DNA of 64,000 nucleotides from Nocardioides sp. Soil774 (GTDB taxonomy: Bacteria > Actinomycetota > Actinomycetes > Propionibacteriales > Nocardioidaceae), in the NCBI RefSeq assembly GCF_001428125.1, contig NZ_LMSM01000005.1:67701-131700 (forward strand), given 5' to 3'. The position numbers and the translations under genes are program-made. Of the stretch, positions 34,191 to 44,133 are shown one piece after another. Every line of letters begins with the position of its first letter. The stretch's first letter is position 1. Under the pieces are notes generated by a model. It did not search any database, was not told where the DNA came from, and saw nothing but the letters and a program-made list of their open reading frames with translations.

Positions 34191-37004
34191 CTACTCCGCC
34201 AGCACGCTGTAGGCGATCACGCCACGCTTGAGCAGCTTGGCGCTGGCACGCGCGGTGTTGCGCAGGGGCGCGTCTCCCGCGGCGTCGGCCACCTGCCCGC
34301 ACAGGTCGAGCAGCTGCTTCATCCAGCGCACGAAGTCACCCGCCGACAGACCCGTGGCCATCAGCACGTCGTCCAGGTCGTCGCCCTCGGCCCAGCGCCA
34401 GGCGGCCCACGCGAAGCCGACGTCGGGCTCGCGGAGGAAGTCGAGCTTGTGGTCGCGCTCGAGGGCGTCGAGCTGGCCCCACACCCGCACCAGCTCGCCG
34501 AGCACCGGACGCACCTGCCCGCCGGGGAGCTTCGGCGACGACGCGTCGTCGGCGCGACGGGCCTCGAAGACGAGGGCGGAGAGCACCGAGGCGAGCTCGG
34601 ACGGGGTGAGCTCGTCGAAGAGCCCCGCCCGGATGGACTCGGCGGCGACGAGGTCCATGTCGGTGTAGATGCGGCGCAGGTGCGAGCCCTGCTCGGTGAC
34701 CTTGTCGCCGTCGAGGTAGCCCAGGGCGGTGAGCACGTCGCAGACCCGGTCGAACGTGCGCGCGACCGTGTTGGTGCGGTTCTCGACGCGGCGCTTGAGC
34801 GTCTCGGTGTCGCGCTGCAGCTTGAACCAGCGCTCCGCCCAGCGGGCGTGGTCCTCGCGCTCGGGGCACTGGTGGCACGGGTGGGACTTGAGGTCGGCGC
34901 GCAGCCGCCCGATCTCGCGGTCGGTGGGCGTGTCGCTGAAGGAGTCCTGCTGCTTCGTACGCCGTGCCGGCGCGTCGAACGAGTCAGCACGCGCGCGCAG
35001 CGCGTTGGCGAGCTCGCGGCGCTGGGCCGGGTTGCGGCCGTTGAACGACTTGGGGATGCGCAGCCGCCCGATCGACTCCACCGGGACCGGGAAGTCCATC
35101 ATCGCCAGGCGGCGTGCCTGGCGGTCGGCCGTGACGACGTAGGGGCGCGGCTCGTCGCCACCTGCGCCGGGGTCGACCACGACCGCGAGCCCGCTGAACT
35201 TGCCGGCCGGCACCTGGATCACGTCGCCGGGCTTCAGCCGGCCCAGCGAGGCGGCCGCCTCCCCGCGGCGGTCCTGGCGGCGCTCGCGCGAGGCGCCCTT
35301 CTCGAGGTCGGAGATCTTGCGGCGCATGGCGGCGTACTCCATGAAGTCGCCGACGTGGCAGGTCGCGGCCTCGCGGTAGCCCTCGAGGGCCTCCTCGGCC
35401 TTGTGCACCTGGCGCGCGAGCCCGACCACGGCCTTGTCGGCCTGGAACTGCGCGAAGGACTGCTCGAGCAGCTCGCGCGAGCGCGCGCGGCCGAACTGGT
35501 GCACGAGGTTGACCGCCATGTTGTAGGACGGGCGGAACGACGAGCGGAGCGGGTAGGTGCGGGTCGAGGCCAGGCCCGCGACCTCGCCGGGGTTCATCCC
35601 GGGCTGGTAGAGCACGACTCCGTGGCCCTCGATGTCGAGGCCGCGGCGCCCGGCGCGCCCGGTGAGCTGGGTGTACTCCCCCGGCGTCAGGTTGGCGTGG
35701 CTCTCGCCGTTCCACTTCGACAGCTTCTCGATGACCACGGTGCGCGCCGGCATGTTGATGCCCAGTGCGAGGGTCTCGGTGGCGAAGACGACCTTGACCA
35801 GACCCTCCTGGAACAGCTCCTCGACCACCTGCTTGAACGCCGGCAGCAGGCCCGCGTGGTGGGCGGCGATGCCGCGCGTGAGGCCGTCGAGGAACTCGTG
35901 GTAGCCCAGGACGTGGAGGTCCTCCTCCGGCAGCGAGCGCGAGGCCTCCTCCACCCGCGCGAAGATCTCGTCGCGCTCGGCGGCCGTCGTGAGCCGTGTG
36001 TTGGCCTGCACGAGCTGGCTGACCGCCGCGTCGCAGCCGGCCCGGCTGAAGATGAACATGATCGCGGGCAGCAGGCCCTCGCGGTCGAGCCGCTCGACGA
36101 CGTCGACCCGGCTGGGGATCCAGACCCGGCGGCCGTTGCCCACCGCGCGGGGGTTCTTCGACGAGCCGGGCTTGCCCTTGCGTGGCGAGCGGCGGTCACG
36201 CATCAGGCGCGAGCTCGCCCAGTCGTCGCGGGCGATGCGGGTGAGCTCGTCGTTGACCGGCGCGCCCTCCTTGACGAAGCCTGCGCTCGCGTCGACGTCG
36301 GAGGAGGCGAACAGGTCGAGCAGGCGGCGCCCGACCATGACGTGCTGGAACAGCGGCACCGGTCGCCGCTCCTCCACGATGGTGCTGGTCTCGCCACGCA
36401 CGGTCGCCAGCCACTCGCCGAACTCCTCGGCGTTGGACACCGTCGCCGAGAGCGACACCAGGGTCACCGACTCGGGGAGGTGGATGATGACCTCCTCCCA
36501 CACCGCGCCGCGCATGCGGTCGGCGAGGTAGTGCACCTCGTCCATGACGACGTAGCCGAGGCCGAGCAGCGTGCGCGAGCTGGAGTAGAGCATGTTGCGC
36601 AGCACCTCGGTGGTCATCACGACCACGGGCGCCTCGCCGTTGACGACGTTGTCGCCGGTCAGCAGGCCGACGTTGGCGGCGCCGTAGCGCTTCACCAGGT
36701 CGTTGTACTTCTGGTTCGACAGCGCCTTGATCGGCGTCGTGTAGAACGCCTTGCGCCCGGTCTGCAGGGCCAGGTGGATGGCGAACTCGCCGACGATCGT
36801 CTTGCCCGAACCGGTCGGCGCGGCCACGAGCACACCGCGGCCGGACTCGATCTCCTGGCACGCGCGCACCTGGAAGTCGTCGAGCTCGAAGCCGTAGAGG
36901 CCGGCGAAGTCCTTCAGCATCGGGTACGCCTTGTCGCGCCGGAACGCTGCGTAGCGCTCGGCGGGCGAGAGCTCCTCGTCGGCGGTGTTGTCCGGGGTGC
37001 TCAT
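34191..37004 (-). CDS. helY: Ski2/Mtr4-like DEVH RNA helicase (HelY)
   Basis: A 937-residue superfamily 2 helicase. Motif I is VAAPTGSGKTIVGEFA, motif II VVMDEVHYLADR, motif III SLSATVSN and motif VI YTQLTGRAGRRGLD. The C-terminal third, including CHQCPEREDHARWAER and a final DSHCT region, matches the HelY/Ski2 family. In eukaryotes such enzymes feed the exosome; the bacterial role is probably RNA turnover, which is inference. ATG 37004 overlaps the stop of the diacylglycerol kinase gene (ATGA). Its place next to tatAC and the paf genes is conserved in actinobacteria. Confidence 0.93.
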   Translation of the reverse strand: MSTPDNTADEELSPAERYAAFRRDKAYPMLKDFAGLYGFELDDFQVRACQEIESGRGVLVAAPTGSGKTIVGEFAIHLALQTGRKAFYTTPIKALSNQKYNDLVKRYGAANVGLLTGDNVVNGEAPVVVMTTEVLRNMLYSSSRTLLGLGYVVMDEVHYLADRMRGAVWEEVIIHLPESVTLVSLSATVSNAEEFGEWLATVRGETSTIVEERRPVPLFQHVMVGRRLLDLFASSDVDASAGFVKEGAPVNDELTRIARDDWASSRLMRDRRSPRKGKPGSSKNPRAVGNGRRVWIPSRVDVVERLDREGLLPAIMFIFSRAGCDAAVSQLVQANTRLTTAAERDEIFARVEEASRSLPEEDLHVLGYHEFLDGLTRGIAAHHAGLLPAFKQVVEELFQEGLVKVVFATETLALGINMPARTVVIEKLSKWNGESHANLTPGEYTQLTGRAGRRGLDIEGHGVVLYQPGMNPGEVAGLASTRTYPLRSSFRPSYNMAVNLVHQFGRARSRELLEQSFAQFQADKAVVGLARQVHKAEEALEGYREAATCHVGDFMEYAAMRRKISDLEKGASRERRQDRRGEAAASLGRLKPGDVIQVPAGKFSGLAVVVDPGAGGDEPRPYVVTADRQARRLAMMDFPVPVESIGRLRIPKSFNGRNPAQRRELANALRARADSFDAPARRTKQQDSFSDTPTDREIGRLRADLKSHPCHQCPEREDHARWAERWFKLQRDTETLKRRVENRTNTVARTFDRVCDVLTALGYLDGDKVTEQGSHLRRIYTDMDLVAAESIRAGLFDELTPSELASVLSALVFEARRADDASSPKLPGGQVRPVLGELVRVWGQLDALERDHKLDFLREPDVGFAWAAWRWAEGDDLDDVLMATGLSAGDFVRWMKQLLDLCGQVADAAGDAPLRNTARASAKLLKRGVIAYSVLAE

Positions 37005-37915
37005 GCGATGACCTCCAGCGCGCCGGGGACGCACTCGATCGTGAGGGGCAGCGGGCCGAAGCGCTCGCCGTCGGCGTACGCCACGATGCCGGGCGCGGCG
37101 ACGGTCACCGAGCGGACCCGGCGGTGGACGTACTCCGCGACGCCGTCGATCTTGCCGGTGAACAGCCGGGGGTAGGAACGCACGAGCTTGGGCTTGCTCA
37201 TCCGGGTGATGACCACGACGTCGAGCAGTCCGTCGTCGAGCAGGGCGCCCTCGGTGATCCGCAGGCCGCCGCCGAACGACGGCCCGTTGCCCACCGCGAC
37301 CAGCATGGCCTCGTGCTCGACGGTCTCGGTCCCCGCACCGCTGTCCAGCTGCAGCACGTAGGGGATCGGCCGGAAGGTGCGCAGCTCGGCGAGGGTGGCG
37401 AGGTTGTAGCGCATCTGGCCGCGCGGCCAGGTCATCGCGTTGGCCCGCTCGTTGACGATCGCGTCGAAGCCGGCCGCGAGGACGGTGACGAAGAAGCGGT
37501 CGCCGCTGCGGGCGAGGTCGATGGTGCGCCGGCGCGAGGCGATGACCCGGTCGGCGGCGGCGACCGGGTCGGTGCGCGGGAGGCCGAGGTAGCGCGCGAC
37601 GTCGTTGCCGGTGCCGCTGGGGATCAGCCCGAGCGGTACGCCGGTGCCGGCGACGGCCTGCACGCCGAGGTGCACCAGGCCGTCGCCGCCGCACACCACC
37701 AGCGCCTCGACGCCGTCGGCGACGCAGCCGCGGGCCAGGTCGGCGGCCTCGTCGGCGTCACGACCCTGGAGGTTGCGCACGACGAAGCCGCTCTCGCGCA
37801 GGCGGGCGAGCGCGGCGTCTCGGTGCCGGGCGCCCCGTCCGCGGCCCGAGGTGGGGTTGGTCAGCAGCGCGATCTCACGGCCCCGCGCGGACACGGGGGC
37901 TGTCGGGTCGTGCAT
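37001..37915 (-). CDS. Diacylglycerol kinase family lipid kinase
   Basis: A 304-residue DagK/YegS-type lipid kinase. The nucleotide site has LLTNPTSGRGRG and VVCGGDGLVHLGVQ, and the catalytic segment is GLIPSGTGNDVARYLG. Metal-site residues follow in GALLDDGLLDVVVI. It phosphorylates diacylglycerol or a related lipid with ATP at the membrane, returning it to phospholipid synthesis. It is coupled to helY by a 4-base overlap. Whether it acts on diacylglycerol, sphingosine or undecaprenol cannot be told. Confidence 0.92.
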   Translation of the reverse strand: MHDPTAPVSARGREIALLTNPTSGRGRGARHRDAALARLRESGFVVRNLQGRDADEAADLARGCVADGVEALVVCGGDGLVHLGVQAVAGTGVPLGLIPSGTGNDVARYLGLPRTDPVAAADRVIASRRRTIDLARSGDRFFVTVLAAGFDAIVNERANAMTWPRGQMRYNLATLAELRTFRPIPYVLQLDSGAGTETVEHEAMLVAVGNGPSFGGGLRITEGALLDDGLLDVVVITRMSKPKLVRSYPRLFTGKIDGVAEYVHRRVRSVTVAAPGIVAYADGERFGPLPLTIECVPGALEVIA

Positions 37916-37938
37916 GAGCGCGACCCTATCCCCCGCCT

Positions 37939-38364
37939 CTAGGCGCCGAGCCGCAAGAGGGCGGCGTAGGACTCGGCGTGTGCGCCCACGGCCCGCGCGA
38001 GGCGGCCGAGCGCGTCGAGCACCAGGTCGGGACCGAAGCGGGTGCCGGGGACGGCGAGGACCAGTCGGTCGCCCGAACCGTCGACGGACATGGTGCCGAT
38101 CACGACCTGGCCGTGCCGCCAGGCCTGGTGCACGCGCAGCCGGCTGGCGTCGTCGACGACCGGCTCGGGGTAGGCCTCGTCGACGGCGAGCAGGTCGCAG
38201 GCGACCTGGTCGTCCGCGACGGGCGACTGCCCGTCCCCGGCGACCAGCCGTCCCCGCACGAGGTGCCCGGTGCGCAGGCCCGCCTCGGCGTGCCAGACCA
38301 CGTCGTGGGTGCCGAGCCAGTCGGGCAGGTCGAACGGGTCGACGTCGGTGATCACGGCCTGCAT
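37939..38364 (-). CDS. Conserved hypothetical protein between tatC and dagK
   Basis: A 141-residue soluble protein with no recognised motif. It starts MQAVITDVDPFDLPDWLG and ends in an alpha-helical stretch (LDALGRLARAVGAHAESYAA). Composition is ordinary and acidic. It lies between tatC and the lipid kinase gene on the same strand, so it is probably cotranscribed. No function is proposed. Confidence 0.7.
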   Translation of the reverse strand: MQAVITDVDPFDLPDWLGTHDVVWHAEAGLRTGHLVRGRLVAGDGQSPVADDQVACDLLAVDEAYPEPVVDDASRLRVHQAWRHGQVVIGTMSVDGSGDRLVLAVPGTRFGPDLVLDALGRLARAVGAHAESYAALLRLGA

Positions 38365-38396
38365 GGGGTCCAGCCTGTCAGAGCCCTGCCCGCGGA

Positions 38397-39233
38397 TCAG
38401 ATGGAGGACAGCTCGTCGGGCGACAGCCCGCTGTTGGGGCGGTTGTTGGCACGGCGTCGGTCGTTGACCCGGGCGATGGCCTCGGAGAGGAAGAACAGCA
38501 GCACCATGGGCACGGCCATGAGGGTCATCGTGAACGGGTCGGCGGACGGCGTCGCCACCGCGGCGAAGATGAAGGTGCCGATGATGATCCAGGGCCGGTA
38601 GGCCTTGAGCGCCGAGCCCTTCACCACGCCGGCGAAGTTGAGCAGCACCACGAAGACCGGGATGTTGAAGGCCAGCCCGAACACGAAGAGGGTGCGGGTG
38701 AAGAACTGCAGGTAGTCGTTGAAGTCGATGAGGTTGGTGACGCCCTTGGGGTTGAACCCGATCAGCACCTCGAGGGCCACGGGGAGGGTGACGTAGCCCA
38801 GCACGACGCCCACGATGAAGAGCGGGCCGGCCACCGCGACGAAGACGCGGGTCATCTTCCGCTCCTGGGCGTAGAGCCCGGGCAGCACGAAGGCCCACAC
38901 CTGGTAGAGCCAGTAGGGCGCCGTCACGATCGCGGAGGCGAAGCCGCACAACGTCAGCCACAGCAGGAGGCCTGCGCCGGCTCCGCTCGTCGTGGCGATC
39001 GACTTGCCCTCGGCCAGTGTCTTCTGCGCGTCCTGGTAGGGACCGTAGACGGCGTCGTAGATCGCGTGACGGAAGAAGATCGCCACCGCGAGCGCGATCA
39101 CGAACACCAGCAGGCAGCGCAGCAGCCGTGCCCGGAACTCCCGGAAGTGGTCGGCGAGCGCCATCCGCCCGTCGGGGCCCACGGCTTCCGCCGGCGGACC
39201 CTTGAACAGGCCCGCGAGGCCAGCGATCCTCAC
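38397..39233 (-). CDS. tatC: Sec-independent protein translocase TatC
   Basis: The polytopic receptor of the twin-arginine pathway. It has six hydrophobic segments and the conserved entry MALADHFREFRARLLRCL, with FNIPVFVVLLNFAGVV and FAAVATPSADPFTM further on. TatC recognises RR signal peptides and recruits TatA to export folded proteins. The start is uncertain: GTG 39233 gives 278 residues, including a basic N-terminal lead (VRIAGLAGLFKG), while ATG 39164 begins at the conserved helix. It lies 19 bases downstream of tatA. Confidence 0.94.
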   Translation of the reverse strand: MRIAGLAGLFKGPPAEAVGPDGRMALADHFREFRARLLRCLLVFVIALAVAIFFRHAIYDAVYGPYQDAQKTLAEGKSIATTSGAGAGLLLWLTLCGFASAIVTAPYWLYQVWAFVLPGLYAQERKMTRVFVAVAGPLFIVGVVLGYVTLPVALEVLIGFNPKGVTNLIDFNDYLQFFTRTLFVFGLAFNIPVFVVLLNFAGVVKGSALKAYRPWIIIGTFIFAAVATPSADPFTMTLMAVPMVLLFFLSEAIARVNDRRRANNRPNSGLSPDELSSI

Positions 39234-39252
39234 GCTCGTCGAGACTCCGGCG

Positions 39253-39549
39253 TCAGGCGGTGGTGTCGTCGCGGCGCTCGCGCAGGACCTCGCCCGGCGC
39301 CTCGTTGCCCAGCGGGGCCTGGGCCTCGCCGCGGGCCTCGATCTCGCGGGCCTCGATGTCACGCTGCTCGGGCGTCTTCTTCTCGTCCTCGTCGCGCAGG
39401 CCCTTGGTCTCGGTCTTGAAGATCCGCAGTGCCTGACCCGAGGAGCGGGCGAGGTCGGGCAGCTTGGCGGCGCCGAACACGAGGACGACGATCGCCAGGA
39501 TCACGAGCCACTCCAGGCCCTGCGGCATGCCGACCAGTGGGTTGATCAT
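39253..39549 (-). CDS. tatA: Sec-independent protein translocase TatA
   Basis: A 98-residue single-span protein forming the pore of the Tat system. The N-terminal membrane helix is LEWLVILAIVVLVFGAAKLP, with the conserved hinge (FGAAKLPDLARSSGQALRIFKTE) leading to an amphipathic helix and a charged tail. ATG 39549 has GGAG seven bases upstream. It is followed by tatC, and both lie downstream of pafBC as in mycobacteria and streptomycetes. tatB is not in the window. Confidence 0.95.
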   Translation of the reverse strand: MINPLVGMPQGLEWLVILAIVVLVFGAAKLPDLARSSGQALRIFKTETKGLRDEDEKKTPEQRDIEAREIEARGEAQAPLGNEAPGEVLRERRDDTTA

Positions 39550-39595
39550 CAGCTGTCTCCGTCGTTCTCGTGGTCAGTGGGGGTTGCGCGATGGG

Positions 39596-40591
39596 TCACG
39601 GGAAGTCTACGCCGTCGTCCTCATAGTGCCCGAGCGCCGCGCGTGCGGTGGCCACCAGGGTGGCGGCGTGCTCGGCCGGAGCCAGCACGGAGGCGTGTGG
39701 CGCCAGGCGCAGGAGCAGCGAGCGCAGCCACGCCTCGCTCGCCACCGCGAGGTCGACGTCGACGGTGTCGTCGGGCCCGGGGCGCTGGTCGAGGACCTGG
39801 TAGTACTCCATGACCCAGCGCGCCGGTGGGGTGAGCCGCAGCGTCACCGTCGTGGTCTCGGAGTCGCTGAACCAGCCGCCGGTCAGGTCACGGGCCCGGG
39901 CGCCGGGGTCCGCGACCGTGGTGTCGAGCTCGGTGGCCTCGAGGATGCGGTCCACGCGGAAGGCGCGGTCGCCGCCGGCGGTGTGGCACCAGGCGTCGAG
40001 GTAGAGCAGGTCCTCGACCCGGGCCAGCCCGCGGGGGTCGACGACGCGGCGCGACTCCTCGTCGCGCGAGGGCACGTGGTAGGTGATCTCGACCTGGTGG
40101 CCGCTGCGGATCGCCGACTCGAGCACCGGCACGACGGCGCTCGTCTCGAGCGGGGTGGGAGCCACGTGCAGACGCAGCAGCCCTTCGCCGTCCTGGCCGG
40201 CGGCCTCCTCGAGCTTGGCCAGCGTGCGCTCGATGACGTCGCGGGCCTCTGCGGGCGCCGCCTCCAGCATCGTGCGCAGCGCGACGACCAGAGCGGTGGC
40301 CTCGGCCGGAGAGAACCGCACCGGGCGCGCGAGGTAGTCGGCGTTGTCGACGCGGATGATGCGCTCGCCCTCGAGGGCCTCGAGGTCCACCTCGATGAGG
40401 TCGCCGGGCAGTCCCGGGGAGAGGCCGGTCATGAAGAGCAGGCGCAGGTCGCGCTCGATCTGCTCGGCGTCGGTGCCGAAGTGCGCTGCTGCGTCGTCGA
40501 GCCGCACCTCGCCGTGGGCGAGGAGGTAGGGCACCAGGGCGAGGAGGCGGGCCACCTGGTCGGGGGCGGTGTCGCCGGTCTGCGCGGTCAC
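39596..40591 (-). CDS. pafC: PafC, WYL-domain DNA damage regulator
   Basis: A 331-residue winged-helix and WYL-domain protein. With PafB it forms the activator of the RecA-independent mycobacterial DNA-damage response. The N-terminal DQVARLLALVPYLLAHGEV starts the HTH. The WYL region has VEITYHVPSRDEESRRVVDP, LLYLDAWCHTAGGDRAFRVD and a WCX-like C-terminal domain. The strict W-Y-L triplet is replaced by LYLDAWC. GTG 40591 overlaps the pafB stop. The WYL domain is thought to bind a nucleic acid ligand. Confidence 0.93.
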   Translation of the reverse strand: MTAQTGDTAPDQVARLLALVPYLLAHGEVRLDDAAAHFGTDAEQIERDLRLLFMTGLSPGLPGDLIEVDLEALEGERIIRVDNADYLARPVRFSPAEATALVVALRTMLEAAPAEARDVIERTLAKLEEAAGQDGEGLLRLHVAPTPLETSAVVPVLESAIRSGHQVEITYHVPSRDEESRRVVDPRGLARVEDLLYLDAWCHTAGGDRAFRVDRILEATELDTTVADPGARARDLTGGWFSDSETTTVTLRLTPPARWVMEYYQVLDQRPGPDDTVDVDLAVASEAWLRSLLLRLAPHASVLAPAEHAATLVATARAALGHYEDDGVDFP

Positions 40592-41562
40592 GACTGCACC
40601 TCCGCGATCGCCCGCAGCCGCGCGACCACGTCGTCGCGCAGCGTGTCGGGAGCCTGCACCACGACGTCGGCGCCACAGGTGAGCACCTCGTCGGAGAGCT
40701 CGTGCACCGGGCCCTCGACGACCACGAGGTCCCAGCCGGGGTGGTCGGCCAGCGGGGTCGCGCTCTCGGCTCGCCGCCGCAGGCCCACCCCCGTGCCCTG
40801 GCGCAGCCGCAGCTCGGCGCGCACCGACGGGAACGACGGCGAGAGCCGGCGCGCGAGCGCGCGCACGTCGGTGCCGGCAGGGACGTCGTACGCCGCCGAC
40901 TTGCCCGTCGCGCGCACCGGACCCACGATGCGCGAGAGGCGGAAGACGCGCTCGGCCCCGCGGTCGACGTCGAAGCCGACGACGTACCAGCGACCCGACG
41001 AGCGGGCCAGGCCCCACGGCTGCACGCGGCGCGTGGTGGCCTCGGCATCGGTGGCGCGCTGGTAGGGGAAGCTCACCTGGCGGCGCTTGCCGACGGCGTC
41101 CCAGAGCGGCTCGAAGGCCGGCTCGTCGGCGGCGATCGCGGGGGCCACGACCTCGAGGCGCGAGGGGTCGATCTCCACGCCCTGGCCCTTGAGCTTGGCC
41201 AGCGCGCGACCAGTGGCCTTGGCCAGCGTGGCCTGCTGCCAGACCTGGGCGGCCAGGCCGAGCACCGCTGCCTCGTCGGACTCGAAGCGGATCTCGGGCA
41301 GCGAGGTCTGCTCGGTCGGGATCCGGTAGCCGATCTCGTCGTCGAAGAACGCGTCCGCGCTGCCGACCTCGATCACCGCGCCGATCTGGCGCAGCGCGTC
41401 CTTGTCGCGCTCGAAGGCGCGCTCGAAGGCCTCGTCGCCCGCGGGACCGCGGGCGTGCTCGGGGTAGACCGCCTCGCGGATGGCGTCCTTGCTGATGAAC
41501 CGCTTCGCACCCAGCAGCAGGATGTGCAGGTTCATCAGGCGTTCAGCCCGTGGCTGTGCCAT
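40588..41562 (-). CDS. pafB: PafB, WYL-domain DNA damage regulator
   Basis: A 324-residue partner of PafC. The HTH is MNLHILLLGAKRFISKDAIREAVY. The WYL part shows VSFPYQRATDAEATTRRVQP and SSGRWYVVGFDVDRGAERVF, then a WCX domain. PafBC activates most DNA-repair genes after genotoxic stress in mycobacteria. Despite the name it is not needed for pupylation; the link to the proteasome is its position and degradation of the induced repair proteins. Coupled to pafC by GTGA. Confidence 0.94.
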   Translation of the reverse strand: MAQPRAERLMNLHILLLGAKRFISKDAIREAVYPEHARGPAGDEAFERAFERDKDALRQIGAVIEVGSADAFFDDEIGYRIPTEQTSLPEIRFESDEAAVLGLAAQVWQQATLAKATGRALAKLKGQGVEIDPSRLEVVAPAIAADEPAFEPLWDAVGKRRQVSFPYQRATDAEATTRRVQPWGLARSSGRWYVVGFDVDRGAERVFRLSRIVGPVRATGKSAAYDVPAGTDVRALARRLSPSFPSVRAELRLRQGTGVGLRRRAESATPLADHPGWDLVVVEGPVHELSDEVLTCGADVVVQAPDTLRDDVVARLRAIAEVQS

Positions 41563-41608
41563 CTGCTCCCCTCCCCCGCTGCGTAGGTGTGTCCCGGCCC
41601 GGCCGGCC

Positions 41609-42577
41609 TCAGTTGGCGGCGAGGATGTCGACGACGAAGAAGAGCGTGTCGGTGCCCTTGATGCCGGCCTGCTCGTTGCCGGTCTCGCCGTAGCCGTCGG
41701 CGGGCGGGATCTCGAGGATCACCCGTGAGCCGACGGTGCGGCCCACGAGCCGCTCGTCCCAGCCCTTGATGACCTGGCCGACGCCGATCGGGAACTCGGC
41801 CGGCTCCTTGCTGTAGGACTCGTCGAACGGCGCCTTGGCGTCGTAGACCTGGCCGAGGTAGTCGACGGTGAGGGTCTGGCCGGCCTTGACCTTGGCGCCG
41901 TCGCCCTTGACGAGCGTCGTCGCGATGAGCTTGCCGCTGGGCTTGTGGGCGTCGGTGAAGTCGAGGCCGGTGATGACACCGCCCTTCTCGATGAGCGTGG
42001 GCGCCCACCCGGCGGGCTTCTTGTCCTCACCCTTCGGGCCGTCGAGCGGCGGCGTGGGCGGCACGGTCTCCTTGGTGCCCAGGATGTCGACGACCGCGAG
42101 CACGGCGTCCTTGTTGCCGATCCCGAGGTCGGGACGCCCGCCCGCGCCGAACGCTTCGTCGGAGGAGGTGAGCAGCACGACCCGGTCGCCCACCTGGTTG
42201 CCGATCATCGCCTCGCGCAGGAACGGCAGGACGTCCTTGGTGAGCTCGACCGACTGGGTGCCGCCACCCTTGGTCCAGGTGCTCTGCGCCTCCTCCTCGG
42301 TGAAGCCGTTGCCGATCCACCAGTTGGCCTCGACGGTCTGGCCGTCGGCCACGGTGTCACCGTCGCCCTCGACGAGCACCTCGCTCTCGGTGTCGCTGCC
42401 GTCGAGACGGCCGTCGAAGGTGACCTTGGGCTCGGCGCCCTGCTTGCCCTCGATGGTCACCGAGCTCAGAGGGGCGCCTGCCTCCTCGGAGTCGCTGGAG
42501 CCGGAGCCACACGCGGCGAGGCCGAGCATGCTGAGGACGAGGACGCCGCTGAGGGCAGCGGAACGTGGACGAGACAC
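41609..42577 (-). CDS. FKBP-type peptidyl-prolyl isomerase lipoprotein
   Basis: A 322-residue exported protein. The signal peptide ends in the lipobox LGLAACG. Two FKBP-like domains follow. The first (about residues 60-170) is degenerate. The second (about 210-320) has the canonical TLTVDYLGQVYDAKAPFDES, FPIGVGQVIKGWDERLVG and ILEIPPADGYG. It would catalyse proline isomerisation of secreted proteins. The start is GTG 42577. Location between pafA and pafB is conserved in actinobacteria; no functional link to pupylation is established. Confidence 0.9.
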   Translation of the reverse strand: MSRPRSAALSGVLVLSMLGLAACGSGSSDSEEAGAPLSSVTIEGKQGAEPKVTFDGRLDGSDTESEVLVEGDGDTVADGQTVEANWWIGNGFTEEEAQSTWTKGGGTQSVELTKDVLPFLREAMIGNQVGDRVVLLTSSDEAFGAGGRPDLGIGNKDAVLAVVDILGTKETVPPTPPLDGPKGEDKKPAGWAPTLIEKGGVITGLDFTDAHKPSGKLIATTLVKGDGAKVKAGQTLTVDYLGQVYDAKAPFDESYSKEPAEFPIGVGQVIKGWDERLVGRTVGSRVILEIPPADGYGETGNEQAGIKGTDTLFFVVDILAAN

Positions 42578-42652
42578 TGGTTCACCTGTTCGATCGGTCG
42601 GCGTTGCCCGGACACCCTATCCAGCGGCCCCACCGGCCGCGGCAGGACACCG

Positions 42653-44014
42653 TCACATGCCGTCGATCAGGCGCTGCACACGCTCGTCGTAGGCCTTGAA
42701 GGGGTCCTTGCAGAGCACGGTGCGCTGGGCCTGGTCGTTGAGCTTGAGGTGCACCCAGTCGACGGTGAAGTCACGCCGGCGCTCCTGCGCCTTGCGGATG
42801 AACTCGCCGCGCAGGCGCGCCCGGGTGTCCTGCGGGGGCACGCTCTTGGCCTCGAAGATCTTGAGGTCGGTGCTGACGCGGGCCACCGCGCCGCGCTTCT
42901 CCAGCAGGTAGTAGAGCCCGCGCCCCCGGTGGATGTCGTGGTAGGCCAGGTCGAGCTGGGCGATGCGGGCGTCGCCCAGCGAGAGACCGTGCTTGGCGCG
43001 GTAGCGCTCGATGAGCTTGAGCTTGATGACCCAGTCGAGCTCGCGGTCGACGAGCCCCAGGTCGTCGGACTCGACGGCCTTGAGCGCGCGCTCCCAGAGG
43101 TCGAGGGCCCGCTCGATGGTGGGCGTGGAGATCTGGCGGCGGTCGACGAAGTCACGTGCCTTGCCGAGGTACTCGGCCTGGATCTCCAGGGCGCTGGCCT
43201 CGCGACCGTTGGCCAGGCGCACCTTGCGGCGACCGGTCTGGTCGTGGCTGATCTCGCGGATCGCGCGGATCGGGTTCTCCATGGTGAGATCGCGCATCAC
43301 CACGCCCTCCTCGATCATCCGCAGGACCAGGTCGCAGGACGCCACCTTGAGCAGCGTGGTCGTCTCACTCATGTTGGAGTCGCCGACGATGACGTGGAGT
43401 CGGCGGTAGCGCTCGGCGTCGGCGTGCGGCTCGTCGCGGGTGTTGATGATCGGGCGGCTGCGCGTGGTGGCGCTGCTGACGCCCTCCCAGATGTGCTCGG
43501 CGCGCTGGCTGACGCTGTAGGAGGCTCCGCGCGGCGTCATCACGACCTTGCCCGCGCCGACCATGATCTGCCGCGTCACCAGGAACGGGATGAGGATGTC
43601 GGCGAGCCGGCTGAACTCACCGGCGCGGCCGACGAGGTAGTTCTCGTGGCAGCCGTAGGAGTTGCCGGCGGAGTCGGTGTTGTTCTTGAACAGGTAGATG
43701 TCGCCGGCGATGCCCTCCTCGTGGAGGCGCTCCTCGGCGTCGAGGAGCAGGCCCTCGAGGATCCGCTCCCCCGCCTTGTCGTGGGTGACGAGCTCGACGA
43801 TGTCGTCGCACTCGGGCGTGGCGTACTCGGGGTGGCTGCCGACGTCGAGGTAGAGCCGGGCGCCGTTGCGCAGGAACACGTTGGACGAGCGTCCCCAGCT
43901 GACCACCTTGCGGAACAGGTAGCGCGCGACCTCGTCGGGGCTCAGCCGGCGCTGGCCCTTGAACGTGCAGGTGACGCCGTACTCGTTCTCGATCCCGAAG
44001 ATCCGGCGGTCCAT
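42653..44014 (-). CDS. pafA: Pup-protein ligase PafA
   Basis: A 453-residue carboxylate-amine ligase of the glutamine-synthetase fold. It couples the C-terminal glutamate of Pup to substrate lysines using ATP, marking them for the proteasome. The N-terminal [15 protein letters not shown] carries the nucleotide/metal Glu, and [15 protein letters not shown] has the catalytic Asp. [19 protein letters not shown] and [19 protein letters not shown] are family signatures. It lacks the Dop loop. The start is ATG 44014. It belongs to the same region as prcBA, pup, dop and mpa. Confidence 0.97.
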   Translation of the reverse strand: MDRRIFGIENEYGVTCTFKGQRRLSPDEVARYLFRKVVSWGRSSNVFLRNGARLYLDVGSHPEYATPECDDIVELVTHDKAGERILEGLLLDAEERLHEEGIAGDIYLFKNNTDSAGNSYGCHENYLVGRAGEFSRLADILIPFLVTRQIMVGAGKVVMTPRGASYSVSQRAEHIWEGVSSATTRSRPIINTRDEPHADAERYRRLHVIVGDSNMSETTTLLKVASCDLVLRMIEEGVVMRDLTMENPIRAIREISHDQTGRRKVRLANGREASALEIQAEYLGKARDFVDRRQISTPTIERALDLWERALKAVESDDLGLVDRELDWVIKLKLIERYRAKHGLSLGDARIAQLDLAYHDIHRGRGLYYLLEKRGAVARVSTDLKIFEAKSVPPQDTRARLRGEFIRKAQERRRDFTVDWVHLKLNDQAQRTVLCKDPFKAYDERVQRLIDGM

Positions 44015-44133
44015 GGACCCACCCTAGGCCGGTCCACCACGCGGTGCCGTGCACTCCGCGCCGAAATCCCGCACGGTGGGCCGAGGCAGCCTCCCCCTTG
44101 ACTCGGGCGCTCCGCCCGGGTGAACGTGCCGTC